From Bacillus sp. N1-1 (GTDB lineage Bacteria > Bacillota > Bacilli > Bacillales > Guptibacillaceae): a stretch of 64,000 bases of DNA. The notes under the pieces were generated by a model, which was not told the DNA's origin, did not search any database, and worked only from the letters and a program-made list of their open reading frames with translations. Positions within the stretch are counted from its first letter, which is position 1. Every line of letters starts with the position of its first letter. The translations under genes and the position numbers were made by a program. Where the stretch lies: assembly GCF_009818105.1 (NCBI RefSeq), contig NZ_CP046564.1:4278001-4342000 (forward strand), given 5' to 3'. This document shows, piece after piece, positions 1-9,762 of this stretch.

Positions 1-429
1 ACTGAACTCCGCTCTCACGTAACGCTTGAAAATGACGACAAAACCTATACTGCACTGGAAACGTTAGAAGCCTGTGAGCAAACCGGTGTGCCGTTTATTT
101 TCGATTACCATCATCATATGGCGAATCCAGGGGATGGCCTTCCTAACCGTTTCTTCGAGCGCGTTTATAAGACGTGGGAATCTCGCGGCATTCGACCAAA
201 ATTCCATCTCTCTTCACCAAAATCAACGAGTGCGTATCGCAGTCACGCTGATTATGTGGACAGTGAGTTTGCCATTCCGTTTATCAACATGTTAAAACAA
301 CACGGAGAAGATGCAGACATTATGATTGAAGCAAAGAAAAAAGACCTCGCAGCGCTTCAGCTTGTCGAAGATCTTTCAGCCGTTCGCGGTGTAAAGCGAC
401 TTAACGGCGGTTCAATTCAATGGAAGTAG
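1..429 (+). CDS. uvsE: UV DNA damage endonuclease, C-terminal part (5' end outside window)
   Basis: The frame is open from base 1 to the stop at 427-429, giving 142 residues that lack the N-terminus. The visible part has the UvsE/UvdE TIM-barrel features FDYHHH around residues 35-40 and FHLSSPK around 68-74, which carry metal-binding His residues, and it ends in the short basic tail typical of the family. UvsE nicks DNA 5' of UV photoproducts and starts an excision pathway independent of UvrABC. The gene converges on the alpha/beta hydrolase gene and their 3' ends overlap by 29 bp, leaving no room for a separate terminator. Family assignment is from recognised motifs. Truncation is due to the window edge. 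Confidence 0.85.
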   Translation, partial: TELRSHVTLENDDKTYTALETLEACEQTGVPFIFDYHHHMANPGDGLPNRFFERVYKTWESRGIRPKFHLSSPKSTSAYRSHADYVDSEFAIPFINMLKQHGEDADIMIEAKKKDLAALQLVEDLSAVRGVKRLNGGSIQWK

Positions 430-1174
430 CAAATTGACGAAGAATCTGATTTAGCTCTCTCCATGATTTTGTAGGCAGCTCATGATACGAATTCGAGACG
501 CGTATGAGCTTGCTTTCCGGTACATACTTTTTGTAAATCTGTTGATAACGATGAAAATAAAAGGCGCGCTCTCCCGTTACGTGTAGAAACGGAATATTGA
601 GCGTGCTTAATTTGTTTGTACACACATAGCGACGCCCTTTTTCGTAAAAGTTCTCAAGAAGATATGGATCCGTGCTAACGATGTACGAACGTAACATTTT
701 GAACTCTGCTTCGGTTCTCGCATGCCCTTTCGCAATAATCCACGACAGAAGCCTTATATTATGAACAAGCGCTTTCCCGGCTCGGAATTCAGCTTGCAGA
801 AATGGATCGCTCACCTCAGAAAAGCCACCACATAAAATGAGTCCGGCTACTTTTTCTTGATGCTGAATGGCAAACTCCTGAGCAACACTTCCTCCGCTAG
901 AATAGCCGATCAGCACCGCTTCTTTAATGCTAAGCGCCTCCATTAGAAGGTTTAAATCATTTGCTAACAGAGCAATCGAAAATTCCTTTGAACCTAATCC
1001 GCTTCTACCATGACCTCGCATATCGAAAACGATAATGCGAAAATGATCCGCAAGCTTTGCCTGTTCATGAAAGACAACATGCCCCATCCCCGGTGGATGA
1101 AGAAAGATTAGCGGTAGCCCGCTCCCTTTCTCTTCATAAAATAAGTCGATATCGTCTACCTTTACATACCCCAA
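401..1174 (-). CDS. alpha/beta hydrolase
   Basis: A 257-residue alpha/beta-hydrolase fold protein. The oxyanion-hole region HPPGMGH lies near residue 27, the DMRGHGRSG strand-loop near 52, and the nucleophile elbow GYSSGGS near 89-95, with Ser as the predicted nucleophile. A late His (SYHELP) is the likely catalytic histidine. The start is a TTG: the only ATGs just upstream are out of frame, an in-frame stop lies 18 bases upstream, and a GAGG Shine-Dalgarno precedes the TTG. It sits 18 bases after the XapX gene and is probably co-transcribed with it. The substrate cannot be inferred. Esterase or C-C hydrolase activity are both possible. Confidence 0.8.
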   Translation of the reverse strand: MGYVKVDDIDLFYEEKGSGLPLIFLHPPGMGHVVFHEQAKLADHFRIIVFDMRGHGRSGLGSKEFSIALLANDLNLLMEALSIKEAVLIGYSSGGSVAQEFAIQHQEKVAGLILCGGFSEVSDPFLQAEFRAGKALVHNIRLLSWIIAKGHARTEAEFKMLRSYIVSTDPYLLENFYEKGRRYVCTNKLSTLNIPFLHVTGERAFYFHRYQQIYKKYVPESKLIRVSNSYHELPTKSWRELNQILRQFATSIELNRR

Positions 1175-1192
1175 TCCATTAACCTCATTTCC

Positions 1193-1363
1193 TTATAATG
1201 AAAAAAATCCCGTCATCCACTCGTACGCTTTAAATCCAAGGTAAATGCCAACTATGCCGGCAATTCCCGCGAAAGCAGGCGGAGCTGGAATCGGAAGTTT
1301 TAAGAAAGCAAAGATAAGCCCTACTAAAAATCCCGTTAATGTTGCGATTAATACAGTCTTCAT
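1193..1363 (-). CDS. XapX domain (DUF1427) small membrane protein
   Basis: A 56-residue protein that is short but well supported. It has a strong ribosome site (AGAGGTGATGGG before ATG), starts MKTVLIATLTGFLVG, and has two hydrophobic helices separated by the LKLPIPAPPAFAGIAGI segment that is characteristic of XapX/DUF1427 proteins. No enzymatic role is known for the family. It is probably an inner-membrane protein. It lies directly upstream of the alpha/beta hydrolase on the same strand and is separated from argS by that gene's terminator. Confidence 0.75.
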   Translation of the reverse strand: MKTVLIATLTGFLVGLIFAFLKLPIPAPPAFAGIAGIVGIYLGFKAYEWMTGFFSL

Positions 1364-1439
1364 CCCATCACCTCTTCTTTAAAGTATGACCGAATGAATG
1401 AATCATTATAATAAATGATTGGAACTTCGTAGTGATTAA

Positions 1440-1473
1440 GAAAAAAAGTCCTGTCGCAAAAGCGACAGGACTT
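1440..1473 (-). terminator. Rho-independent terminator of ywiB-argS
   Basis: An 11-bp perfect stem, AGTCCTGTCGC paired with GCGACAGGACT around an AAAA loop. On the minus strand it is followed by seven T residues just after the argS stop. Confidence 0.9.
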
Positions 1474-1478
1474 CGTTA

Positions 1479-3140
1479 CTACATTTTCTCTGGAGCTGTG
1501 ACCCCGATAATCTCAAGCGTGTTTTGAATCGTTTGACGAACGGCTTTCATGAGCTTAAAGCGCGCTGCGCTTTTCGCAAGATCTTCTGAATCCAGAACGC
1601 GTTCCGCATTATAGAAGCTGTGAAGCGCCTGAGCAAGCTCAAATGCATAGTTTGTGATGCGGTGCGTCATGCGCTTATCCGCTGCTTCTGCAATCGCCTC
1701 AGGAAGTTCACCGAGCTTCTTAAGAAGGTCCATTTCTTTCTCAGATGTAATAAGAGAAAGATCTGCGTCTTCTGTTAAGCCCATTTCTTCGCCTTGACGA
1801 AGAATGCTGCACACACGAGCATGCGCATACTGCACGTAATACACAGGGTTTTCGTTCGAACGAGATACAGCAAGATCCATATCAAAATCAAGATGTGAAT
1901 CCGAGCTTCTCATGGAGAAGAAATAGCGCATCGCATCGATACCCACTTCATCCATTAATTCACGAAGGGTAACGGCTTTCCCTGTTCGTTTACTCATCTT
2001 CATTTTCTCGCCGTCTTTAAAGAGATTTACCATCTGGATGATTTCCACTTCAAGCTGCTCACGCTTATAGCCAAGCGCTTCAATGGCTGCTTTCATTCTA
2101 GGGATGTAGCCGTGATGGTCTGCTCCCCAGATGTTGATCAACTTATCAAACCCACGAGAAAGTTTATCTTGGTGGTAGGCAATATCCGGCGTTAAGTACG
2201 TATAAGAGCCGTCACCTTTAATCAAAACGCGATCTTTGTCATCGCCGTAAGTAGTTGAGCGGAACCAAGTTGCACCGTCCTGCTCAAACGTTTCACCACG
2301 CTCTTTCAATTTCGCAAGGACGTTATCGATCTTGTTTGATTGATAAAGAGATGTTTCAGAGAACCAGACATCAAATTCAACGCCAAATTCCTTCAAATCT
2401 TTTTTAAGCTTTTCAAGCTCGCGCTCAAGGCCATATTCACGGAAGTAAGCATAGCGCTGTTTGTCATCAAGTTGAAGGAGACGGTCGCCTTCTTTCTCAA
2501 CAAGATCTTTCCCGAACTGCACAATATCCTGTCCTTGATAGCCATCTTCAGGCATGTCTTTTTCTTTTCCAAGTGCCTGCATGTAGCGCGCTTCAAGGGA
2601 TACAGTAAGGTTATGAATCTGGTTTCCAGCGTCATTGATGTAATATTCACGTGATACATCATAACCAGCACGGTCTAGTACGTTACATAACGTATCACCT
2701 ACTGCCGCTCCTCGCGCGTGACCAAGGTGCAAGCTTCCAGTCGGATTGGCTGAAACGAACTCGACCTGGATTTTTTCATTCTTGTCAGCTGAACGACCGT
2801 AGTTATTCCCTTTATCAAGAATCGTTGGAATAAGCTCTGTTAAATAAGCCGTATCCATGAAAAAGTTAATAAAACCTGGACCCGCAATATCAATTTGTTT
2901 AATGCCTGCTTTTGTCATATCAAGATTCGCCTTTAAATCTTCTGCAATGGCACGAGGTGCTTTCTTCGCAATACGAGCAAGCTGCATCGCCATGTTCGTT
3001 GCATAATCACCGTGTGCTTTATCTTTCGGTGATTCCAGAATCACTTCAGGAATTTCACTTTCGGATGCAAGGTTCGCTTTGATGACGGCCTGCTTAATCT
3101 CTTCTTTTAACTGCTCTTTCTTTTGTTCCACACTGTTCAT
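1479..3140 (-). CDS. argS: arginyl-tRNA synthetase
   Basis: A class I aminoacyl-tRNA synthetase of 553 residues, the usual length for bacterial ArgRS. The N-terminal Add-1 tRNA-recognition domain covers roughly residues 1-110. The HIGH-type signature HLGH sits near residues 138-141 within [15 protein letters not shown], and the KMSKRTG loop lies near residue 385. The C-terminal anticodon-binding helical domain ends in APEKM. It charges tRNA-Arg with arginine in an ATP-dependent reaction in the cytoplasm. The ATG overlaps the ywiB stop (ATGA) and is preceded by AAGGAG inside ywiB, so the two are translationally coupled, the same pairing as in B. subtilis. Confidence 0.97.
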   Translation of the reverse strand: MNSVEQKKEQLKEEIKQAVIKANLASESEIPEVILESPKDKAHGDYATNMAMQLARIAKKAPRAIAEDLKANLDMTKAGIKQIDIAGPGFINFFMDTAYLTELIPTILDKGNNYGRSADKNEKIQVEFVSANPTGSLHLGHARGAAVGDTLCNVLDRAGYDVSREYYINDAGNQIHNLTVSLEARYMQALGKEKDMPEDGYQGQDIVQFGKDLVEKEGDRLLQLDDKQRYAYFREYGLERELEKLKKDLKEFGVEFDVWFSETSLYQSNKIDNVLAKLKERGETFEQDGATWFRSTTYGDDKDRVLIKGDGSYTYLTPDIAYHQDKLSRGFDKLINIWGADHHGYIPRMKAAIEALGYKREQLEVEIIQMVNLFKDGEKMKMSKRTGKAVTLRELMDEVGIDAMRYFFSMRSSDSHLDFDMDLAVSRSNENPVYYVQYAHARVCSILRQGEEMGLTEDADLSLITSEKEMDLLKKLGELPEAIAEAADKRMTHRITNYAFELAQALHSFYNAERVLDSEDLAKSAARFKLMKAVRQTIQNTLEIIGVTAPEKM

Positions 3141-3568
3141 TGACTTGCTCCTTTCCAGCTAAGCGACAGCTCATGTCGCTGCGTTTCATCTTGTTCAAGG
3201 TAAAGCAAATAGCGAAGTGTTAACCGGCCTTTCTGATTTTCCATATCCACCAGCTGCTCAATTCGTTCTGTTCGGATTTGCATCGGCATCGCTCCGAACG
3301 GCGTTTTATAAAGAGATTCTGACACTTGCCCCGGCGCAAACTGCTGACGCATGGAAAGTGCCCCTCTTCGAATCACGGTCACTTGTTCTTGATCTATTTT
3401 CACCGTTGTTGAAACCTTCCCAATCTCAAGGCTTTCTTCATAACGCAAATAAAGCGCTTCGCCTTTCTCAACAAGGTTTCCCTGAACGGAATAATTTGTA
3501 GACTCTTTCTCTTTCCCTGACTGAATCCGGGAATCAATCGTTATTTCAATCGGATGATCACTCATCAC
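3137..3568 (-). CDS. ywiB: DUF1934 (YwiB) beta-barrel protein
   Basis: A 143-residue protein of the DUF1934/YwiB family, predicted to be a small lipocalin-like beta barrel. Alternating beta strands run through [19 protein letters not shown] and [13 protein letters not shown]. The function is unknown. In Bacillaceae it stands directly upstream of argS, as here, with a 4-base overlap. Start choice: GTG at 3568 lies 7 bases after a GAGG site. An ATG immediately follows (3565) and would shorten the protein by one residue. A strong sigma-A promoter (3600-3629) drives the pair. Confidence 0.8.
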   Translation of the reverse strand: MMSDHPIEITIDSRIQSGKEKESTNYSVQGNLVEKGEALYLRYEESLEIGKVSTTVKIDQEQVTVIRRGALSMRQQFAPGQVSESLYKTPFGAMPMQIRTERIEQLVDMENQKGRLTLRYLLYLEQDETQRHELSLSWKGASQ

Positions 3569-3599
3569 TTCACGTCCTCACTAAAGCATTAACTTTCTT

Positions 3600-3629
3600 A
3601 TTATAAGAAAAGCGTAGGTGGCTTGTCCA
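3600..3629 (-). promoter_or_regulatory. sigma-A promoter of ywiB-argS
   Basis: Minus-strand TGGACA, an 18-bp spacer and a perfect TATAAT, ending 32 bases before the ywiB start. Confidence 0.75.
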
Positions 3630-3732
3630 CCCCCGACCAGCTTAAGGTCACTCTCACTGTGACGTCCTTTGTCACAATGAGAGGGGGGAGGCTTTGGAAT
3701 AACGCCCACTAAAAGTTCTTCCATTCTTTCCA

Positions 3733-3766
3733 ATAAGAAAAGACTGTATTCAAATAGAATACAGCC
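3733..3766 (-). terminator. Rho-independent terminator of speE-speB
   Basis: A 10-bp stem (GGCTGTATTC with GAATACAGTC, one G-U pair) with a short loop, followed on the minus strand by TTTTCTT. It starts 9 bases after the speB stop. Confidence 0.8.
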
Positions 3767-3774
3767 TCTACGCT

Positions 3775-4659
3775 TTATTTCTTATGTGTCCAGCCAAGCA
3801 GCATTTCACGGATAAATTTACTAGCCGCAATTGGCGTTTGTTCAGATGGATCGTATGCCGGAGCCACTTCAACAAGATCGGCTCCGACCACGTTAATTTC
3901 CGAACCTGCAATCGACGCAATCGCTTCAAGTAATTCTTTGGATGTAATTCCACCTGCTTCAGCCGTGCCTGTTCCAGGTGCATGAGCAGGGTCAAGCACA
4001 TCAATATCGATCGTAACGTACACGTTGCGTCCTTTTAACGTTGGGAGCACCTTTTTCAGAGGCTCTACTACGTCGAACTTATGCATGTGCATGCCCGACT
4101 CCTTCGCAAATTGAAACTCTTCACGCATGCCAGAGCGAATTCCGAACGAGTACACGTTCTCTGCACCAATCAAACCACAAATTTTACGAACAGGTGTGGA
4201 ATGAGAAAGCGGTTCGCCTTCATACTCCTCACGCAAATCAGCGTGCGCGTCAATGTGAATCAACGCAAGATCGTCGTATTTTTTATGAAATGCTTTAAGG
4301 ATTGGCCACGTCACAAGGTGCTCACCACCCATACCAAGTGGAAACTTACCAGCTTCAAGCAACGAATCGATGTATTCTTCAATCATATCGATGCTTCGCT
4401 GGGGATTTCCGAATGGAAGTGGAATATCTCCTGCATCAAAGTACCGAATTTCTTCAAGATGACGATCCGCATAAGGACTATATTCTTCAAGACCAAGAGA
4501 AGCCTCGCGAATGCGACCTGGTCCAAAGCGAGAACCTGGTCGGAAGCTAACCGTCCAGTCCATCGGCATGCCGTAGATCACAACGTTACTTTCATCAAAA
4601 GACGGATTGCTTAGGATAAAAACGTTACCTGAATAAGCTTCATCAAACTTCATGCTCAT
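3775..4659 (-). CDS. speB: agmatinase
   Basis: A ureohydrolase of 294 residues. It has all three binuclear-manganese motifs: GGEH at 111-114, DAHAD at 137-141, and DIDVLDP near 220. The substrate-loop region [12 protein letters not shown] matches agmatinase rather than arginase. It hydrolyses agmatine to putrescine and urea, supplying putrescine to SpeE. The ATG overlaps the speE stop as ATGA, so translation is coupled. An alternative ATG two codons later is also possible (MKFDEAYSG aligns with the B. subtilis N-terminus). The speE-speB order is that of B. subtilis. Confidence 0.95.
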   Translation of the reverse strand: MSMKFDEAYSGNVFILSNPSFDESNVVIYGMPMDWTVSFRPGSRFGPGRIREASLGLEEYSPYADRHLEEIRYFDAGDIPLPFGNPQRSIDMIEEYIDSLLEAGKFPLGMGGEHLVTWPILKAFHKKYDDLALIHIDAHADLREEYEGEPLSHSTPVRKICGLIGAENVYSFGIRSGMREEFQFAKESGMHMHKFDVVEPLKKVLPTLKGRNVYVTIDIDVLDPAHAPGTGTAEAGGITSKELLEAIASIAGSEINVVGADLVEVAPAYDPSEQTPIAASKFIREMLLGWTHKK

Positions 4660-5483
4660 TTAATGAGATCCTGTACGAATTTCGGAAGTGCGAAGCTAGC
4701 CGTATGAAGCTCTTTTGTGTAGTATTTTGTGTCAATCTCATGGAAGCGACTTTCAGGTACTTCAAGCGGATCGTTCTTTTTCGAACCAATCGTAAATGTC
4801 CAGAGACCGCTTGGATACGTAGGAATGTTCGCTGTATAAACGCGCGTAATCGGGAAAATCTCTCTTACGTCTTTGGATACTTGTGTAATTAAGTCTGCTT
4901 TAAACCATGGATTGTCCGTCTGTGCAACGAAAATACCATCTTCTTTTAAAGCTTTTGAAATGCCTTCATAAAAGCCACGCTCAAAAAGCTTTGCAGCTGG
5001 TCCAACCGGTTCCGTTGAATCAACCATAATCACATCGTATTCTCCTTCACTTTTCGCGATATGCATAAAGCCGTCATCAACCAGCACTTCAACACGCTCG
5101 TTATCTAATGCTCCAGCGATGGAAGGCAAGTATTTCTTGGAATACTCGATCACTTTGCCATCGATTTCAACAAGCGTTGCTTTTTCAACAGATGGGTGCT
5201 TCAATACTTCACGAATGACGCCACCATCTCCACCGCCAACAACAAGAACGTGTTTTGGATTCGGATGGGTAAATAACGGTACGTGAGCAACCATTTCATG
5301 ATAGACGAACTCATCTTTTTCCGTCGTCATTACCATGCCATCAAGAACGAGCATGTTTCCGAACTCTTCTGTTTCAATCATATCCAGACGCTGAAAGTCA
5401 GTTTGTTCTGTGTGCAACGTCTGTTTAATTTTCGCCGTAATTCCAAAGCTTTCTGTCTGTTTCTCTGTGTACCATAATTCCAT
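4656..5483 (-). CDS. speE: spermidine synthase (polyamine aminopropyltransferase)
   Basis: 275 residues. The N-terminal beta-strand domain ([11 protein letters not shown]) is followed by a Rossmann fold with the glycine loop GGGDGG at 84-89, the acidic LVEIDG strand for decarboxylated SAM binding, and the catalytic region [11 protein letters not shown]. It transfers an aminopropyl group to putrescine to make spermidine. I chose the ATG at 5483 because GAGGAG lies 8 bases upstream. A GTG at 5492 falls just after that site and would be badly spaced. It is the first gene of speE-speB. The 270-base leader contains a plausible -10 and two tiny ORFs (see findings). Confidence 0.95.
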   Translation of the reverse strand: MELWYTEKQTESFGITAKIKQTLHTEQTDFQRLDMIETEEFGNMLVLDGMVMTTEKDEFVYHEMVAHVPLFTHPNPKHVLVVGGGDGGVIREVLKHPSVEKATLVEIDGKVIEYSKKYLPSIAGALDNERVEVLVDDGFMHIAKSEGEYDVIMVDSTEPVGPAAKLFERGFYEGISKALKEDGIFVAQTDNPWFKADLITQVSKDVREIFPITRVYTANIPTYPSGLWTFTIGSKKNDPLEVPESRFHEIDTKYYTKELHTASFALPKFVQDLIK

Positions 5484-5755
5484 GTAAACCACTCCTCTAT
5501 GTCAAATTGCTACACTAAGACCGTTCCCGAACCGCATAGGTCCAAACACCTTTAGTATGTAGCAAAAAAATGGATCTAAGCATTAGGAAAGCTTGCCATC
5601 AAGCGGAAGCCATCGTTCTCCTTATCCTTTAGTACCTTTAAAAAGTTTCTTAAAGCACAAGAAAAGTATAGTCGACTCTGCGTAAAAAGCAAGAGAATTT
5701 TATACATTCATTTCTTGTTTCAAAAAGTTATGAATTTGCCCTTCTTCCATTCATG

Positions 5756-6535
5756 CTAAAACAACACCATCCAAACAAAGAGAGCGAGTACAAACCGATA
5801 GATCGCAAAAGGGATCAATCGGACGCGTTCAATGAATTTAATAAATGTTACAATAGCGAAAAGCGCAACGACAAAGGCTGCTAAAAAGCCTGTCGCGAAT
5901 ACTGGAATATCAGATACGGATAAAAACTGGTAGCTTTTCAATAAATCATATCCGCTTGCCGCCACCATCATCGGAACCGCTAAAATAAACGAAAATTCAG
6001 CCGCTGTTTTGTGATTTGTTCCTAGTAAGACGCCGCCTGAAATCGTGGCGCCTGAACGTGAAAATCCTGGCCACAGTGCTAAGCATTGAAAGAGACCAAT
6101 CGAGAAAGCTTGCTTCAGCGTTAAGTCATCTAAACTTGAACTAACAGGGGCACGTTTTTTTAGATCAGCGAAAATCATCAACACGCCACCAACAATAAGT
6201 CCAATCACAACGGTATATGGCGAGAACAGATAACTTTTAATAAAACCATGAAGAAGAAAGCCCGCCACGACAGCTGGAATCATTCCAAGGATGAGATGAA
6301 CAAGGGTTAACCCTTCACTTGATTTTGGTGATAATAACGCAACAAATCTTTTTCGATACATGACAACCACCGCAAGAATCGACCCAAGTTGAATGACGAT
6401 TTCAAACGTCTTTGCCCTCTCTCCAGTGAAATCGAGCCAGTATCCTGTTAAAATCAAATGCCCTGTTGATGAAACTGGTAAAAATTCTGTTAGTCCTTCT
6501 ACAATCCCGAGTATGATTGCAATAATGATCTCCAT
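5756..6535 (-). CDS. uppP: undecaprenyl-diphosphatase
   Basis: An integral membrane protein of 259 residues with about eight hydrophobic helices. The family signatures are [14 protein letters not shown] near the N-terminus and PGFSRSGAT near residue 157, which carry the catalytic Glu, Ser and Arg. It dephosphorylates undecaprenyl pyrophosphate to recycle the cell-wall lipid carrier and gives bacitracin resistance when overproduced. It has no overlapping partner. It lies between the speE promoter region and divergent pbpG, another peptidoglycan gene. Confidence 0.95.
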   Translation of the reverse strand: MEIIIAIILGIVEGLTEFLPVSSTGHLILTGYWLDFTGERAKTFEIVIQLGSILAVVVMYRKRFVALLSPKSSEGLTLVHLILGMIPAVVAGFLLHGFIKSYLFSPYTVVIGLIVGGVLMIFADLKKRAPVSSSLDDLTLKQAFSIGLFQCLALWPGFSRSGATISGGVLLGTNHKTAAEFSFILAVPMMVAASGYDLLKSYQFLSVSDIPVFATGFLAAFVVALFAIVTFIKFIERVRLIPFAIYRFVLALFVWMVLF

Positions 6536-6722
6536 ACGTTTCTCTCCCCGCTCTCAGTTAACATTGAGTATAGTTCATCTTATTCAAAAACTGGACAACT
6601 ATTTTCAAACTTATCGCTACCGTCGTTCGTTTTTAAAAAACAAGTATCTTTCATCGGGAAACGTGTTTAAGAGTTTCTAGATTGTTACATACTAGATTTA
6701 AGACGATGTGGGGGTGAACCAC

Positions 6723-8780
6723 ATGAAATGGCTCAAGGATGAGCGATTCCATTATTGGAAGCGATGGACCATGCTTCTAAGTAAATTAATGATGATTGGC
6801 ATCGTGTTAATCGGCATGTCTATGGGGATGCTTTATTTGCTAACGGTGTTTATGGGGGCACCCGAGCTTCAAGTCCCACAAACAACGATATACTATGATC
6901 ATGATGAAAATGTTATAAGCGAATCAAATCAAGATGGTCAGAACCGCTATTGGGTTGACCTTGAACATATTTCTCCTAACGTAATTGATGCAACAATCGC
7001 CATTGAAGACAAGCACTTTTATGAACATATGGGGTTTGATTTTAGACGGATCGGTGGGGCCATCCTTGCTGATTTAAAAGCAATGGCAAAAGTTCAAGGA
7101 GCTAGTACCATTACACAGCAATATGCGCGAAATCTCTTTTTAGAACATGATAAAACGTGGAAACGAAAAATCGCAGAAGCCTTTTACGCTTACCGACTCG
7201 AGGTTCATTATTCAAAAGAAGAGATTCTTGAAGGATATTTAAACACGATCTACTATGGCCACGGCTCTTACGGGATTGAGTCTGCAGCAAGAACTTACTT
7301 TGGCAAAAACGCGGAGGAACTTTCTCTTCCAGAAGCGGCGATGCTAGCCGGTATTCCAAAAGGACCTGGCTATTACTCTCCTTATGCCGATGCCGAGCGG
7401 GCAGAGGAACGACAAAGCACCGTTCTCCAAGCGATGGTATCGAACGATATGTTATCTGAAGCGGAAGCAATGCAAGCAGAAACAGAAAACATGGCGCTCC
7501 AAACGTTCACGGAAGAAACGAAGTCCGAAATCGCACCATATTTTGCTCAGGAAGTAAAAAAGGAATTAAGATCGGTGCTTTCACTTGATGAGCGTGTTAT
7601 TGAGCAAGGAGGACTTCATGTTTATACGACGCTTGATGCTCAGATGCAAAAAACAGCTGAAAAGTGGGTAGCCTCCTCCATTGACCAAAAAAGCGACATT
7701 CAGGCAGCGCTCGTCGCCATGGAACCGACGTCAGGAGCCGTTAAGGTGATGATCGGAGGTCGTGATTATTCAGAAAGTAAATTCAACCGTGCCACGATGG
7801 CAAAGCGTACGCCAGGCTCCACGTTTAAACCGCTGTTGTATTATGCGGCTATCAAAAATGGCTTCACGCCTTCGACGCTTGTGCGAAGTGAGCCAACAAC
7901 TTTCTACTATGATAATGAAAAGAAAACCTATTCTCCACACAACTATGGAGACGTTTATGCGAATGAGGAAATTACCCTTGCACAAGCTTTAGCACTTTCT
8001 GATAATGTTGTCGCGGTAAAAACACATATGTTTTTGGAGGAAAAAACGCTCGTTAATACGGCAAAATCATTTGGGATTACGAGTAAACTATCAGCCATCC
8101 CTTCCCTTGCGCTTGGAACAAAGCCTGTTGGGATGATGGAAATGACAGAAGCGTATAGCATGCTAGCAAATGGTGGCTATAGTGTTGCTCCTTACTACAT
8201 CGAGAAAGTAACGGATCGCGACGGCAAAGTGATTTATGAGCATTCATCACAATCTGAACTCGTTTTAGATCCTGAGGCCGCTTTTGTAACGACCAGTATG
8301 ATGACCGGAGTCTTCGATGAATCACTCAATGATTACACTCGCGTAACGGGGTCTGGAATTGATCACCTCTTAACGCGACCGGCAGCCGCCAAAACAGGAT
8401 CAACTTCTACAGATAGTTGGATGGTAGGATTTACACCGCAGCTTACCGCAGCAGTTTGGGTTGGATACGATAAAGGAGAGACATTGAATCATCGAAACGA
8501 TGGCTCTTATACGAAAAAGATTTGGGCAAATTTCATCGAAGAGGCGCTTGCAGAAGAAGAAGCGACTGATTTTAAGAAACCAGAAAATGTTGTTGGGATA
8601 GAGGTCGATCCTCAAACAGGGCTGATCGCGACTGACAATTGCCCTGTGAAGCGCTTAACTTATTATATAGAAGGAACTGAGCCTTCACACCTTTGTGAAG
8701 ATCATCCCGGAACGCCTTCTTCAGAGCAAGAAAAGCAGAAAAAAGGCATTTTCGATCGGTTCTTTAATTGGATTAGATAA
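6723..8780 (+). CDS. pbpG: class A penicillin-binding protein (PBP2d type)
   Basis: A bifunctional peptidoglycan synthase of 685 residues. It has a cytoplasmic basic stretch and one membrane helix near residues 20-42. The glycosyltransferase family 51 domain contains EDKHFYEH, GASTITQQYARN and RKIAEAFYAYRLE. The transpeptidase domain has the active-site GSTFKP (SxxK), a SDN triad and KTGST. It polymerises lipid II and cross-links stem peptides outside the membrane. I chose the ATG at 6723 because GGGGGTGA lies 6 bases upstream. The GTG at 6708 has no such site. B. subtilis has pbpG (ywhE) next to ywhD and the spe genes, as here. The B. subtilis gene is sporulation-controlled, but no sigma-F/G promoter was certain here. 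Confidence 0.92.
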   Translation: MKWLKDERFHYWKRWTMLLSKLMMIGIVLIGMSMGMLYLLTVFMGAPELQVPQTTIYYDHDENVISESNQDGQNRYWVDLEHISPNVIDATIAIEDKHFYEHMGFDFRRIGGAILADLKAMAKVQGASTITQQYARNLFLEHDKTWKRKIAEAFYAYRLEVHYSKEEILEGYLNTIYYGHGSYGIESAARTYFGKNAEELSLPEAAMLAGIPKGPGYYSPYADAERAEERQSTVLQAMVSNDMLSEAEAMQAETENMALQTFTEETKSEIAPYFAQEVKKELRSVLSLDERVIEQGGLHVYTTLDAQMQKTAEKWVASSIDQKSDIQAALVAMEPTSGAVKVMIGGRDYSESKFNRATMAKRTPGSTFKPLLYYAAIKNGFTPSTLVRSEPTTFYYDNEKKTYSPHNYGDVYANEEITLAQALALSDNVVAVKTHMFLEEKTLVNTAKSFGITSKLSAIPSLALGTKPVGMMEMTEAYSMLANGGYSVAPYYIEKVTDRDGKVIYEHSSQSELVLDPEAAFVTTSMMTGVFDESLNDYTRVTGSGIDHLLTRPAAAKTGSTSTDSWMVGFTPQLTAAVWVGYDKGETLNHRNDGSYTKKIWANFIEEALAEEEATDFKKPENVVGIEVDPQTGLIATDNCPVKRLTYYIEGTEPSHLCEDHPGTPSSEQEKQKKGIFDRFFNWIR

Positions 8781-8806
8781 AAGACGGGTGCTATACCCGT
8801 CTTTCT
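8781..8806. terminator. Bidirectional terminator between pbpG and the DUF2164 gene
   Basis: A 9-bp stem AAGACGGGT / ACCCGTCTT with a 5-base loop. T-rich flanks lie on both strands (TTTCTT on plus, TTTTATCT on minus). Confidence 0.8.
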
Positions 8807-9066
8807 TAGCGATTCACTTCTGGATCTGGCTTCTTTAAAGCCTCAAGGTCTTGTTCGATACTAATCCATTTTTGTTCTGTCATACCAATTGCATCAGAAA
8901 TTCCAGCGTTATAGATTGTCGGACCGATTTCGGACATCACAAAATGCAAAACGTTTTCAGCCGCAAGCTCACCAATTTCTTCATTTCGCTCTTCATAGAA
9001 AAATGTTTGGATGCGCTCAATTAATTCTTTCTTTTTCTCACGTGAGATTTGATACACCTTGCTCAT
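8806..9066 (-). CDS. DUF2164 family protein
   Basis: A small acidic, mainly helical protein of 86 residues. It carries the DUF2164 core: EEIGELAAENVLHFVMSEIGP followed by IYNAGISDAIG. The function is unknown. The start is uncertain: the ATG at 9066 directly abuts GAGAGG, which is too close for normal initiation, while an in-frame GTG three codons later has a 9-base spacing. It is a single gene between two terminators. Confidence 0.75.
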   Translation of the reverse strand: MSKVYQISREKKKELIERIQTFFYEERNEEIGELAAENVLHFVMSEIGPTIYNAGISDAIGMTEQKWISIEQDLEALKKPDPEVNR

Positions 9067-9112
9067 CCTCTCTAAGCAAACGCTTACGAAATCTTCCCTA
9101 GAACCAGAACAA

Positions 9113-9132
9113 CCCGGGGAAAATTCCCCGGG
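9113..9132 (-). terminator. Terminator of ywhD
   Basis: A 20-bp near-perfect palindrome with 9-bp GC-rich arms (CCCGGGGAA / TTCCCCGGG). On the minus strand it is followed by TTGTTCTGGTTC. It lies 100 bases past the ywhD stop. Confidence 0.65.
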
Positions 9133-9234
9133 CTGTTTTGGGTCCTAGCTATATGTGTTGCGTACCCATAAGTTTACGCTCAGTTTCAGGAAACCTCAAG
9201 GGATTTTATCAATTAGTCAGAAAACAACTGAAAG

Positions 9235-9762
9235 TTAGTCTTGAAGTCCTGCTTTCACTTCATCACTAGAACGTTCATAGACATCTTTATCAAACTCAAT
9301 TAAATAGTTACGGAGCATTTGTTTTGATTTAGCATCCATATGATCCACAACGACTTTACCCTTCATGGATTTATCCATATTGTTCACATGCTCTGGCATG
9401 CTTTTCCATGCGCGTTTCGCTTCTGCATTAAAGAAAAATTCACACGCGCCAATGCCGTAATAGTGTGGTCCTTCTTCAGTACGTTGTAGGGTAACCCATA
9501 CAATCCACGCTGTATGACCATCTGGCACTTCTTCGCGCGTCTTAACGAGCTTCTTGCGTTTTTCAAGAGCACTACGCGCGTGAAGCGCACCTACATCTAC
9601 ATAAATTTCGTCCGTTGTTGGATCGATAATGACAGGTGAAACGTTATCGAGGTTAATCGTACCTACTCCATAACCTCCGTGTCCGTCAGTAGAATCACCA
9701 CTTAAAATGTTAAAACCTGTTGAAGGCTTCTTTTTCGGATTCTTTTCTTCTTCATTTGCCAT
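9235..9762 (-). CDS. ywhD: YwhD family protein
   Basis: A 175-residue protein recognised as YwhD. It has a Lys-rich leader, then GFNILSGDSTDGHGGYGVGT, LDNVSPVIID, VGALHARSALEK, and the C-terminal MPEHVNNMDKS and KVVVDHMDAKSK. The function is unknown. The conserved DGHGG and several His/Asp residues suggest a metal or nucleotide site, but that is inference. AAGGAGG precedes the ATG at good spacing. It stands next to pbpG (with only the DUF2164 gene between), as in B. subtilis, which supports the identification. Confidence 0.85.
   Translation of the reverse strand: MANEEEKNPKKKPSTGFNILSGDSTDGHGGYGVGTINLDNVSPVIIDPTTDEIYVDVGALHARSALEKRKKLVKTREEVPDGHTAWIVWVTLQRTEEGPHYYGIGACEFFFNAEAKRAWKSMPEHVNNMDKSMKGKVVVDHMDAKSKQMLRNYLIEFDKDVYERSSDEVKAGLQD

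Noticed and set aside
3600..3720. T-box riboswitch for the argS operon (GGGTGG and a hairpin before ywiB)
   Set aside because: The AGGGTGGNACCGCG box and a specifier-loop stem I are absent, and the GGTGG lies in the -35 region of a good promoter rather than in a leader.
4081..4614. Plus-strand 177-codon open frame across speB
   Set aside because: Shadow of a clearly conserved gene on the other strand. No ribosome site, no protein features.
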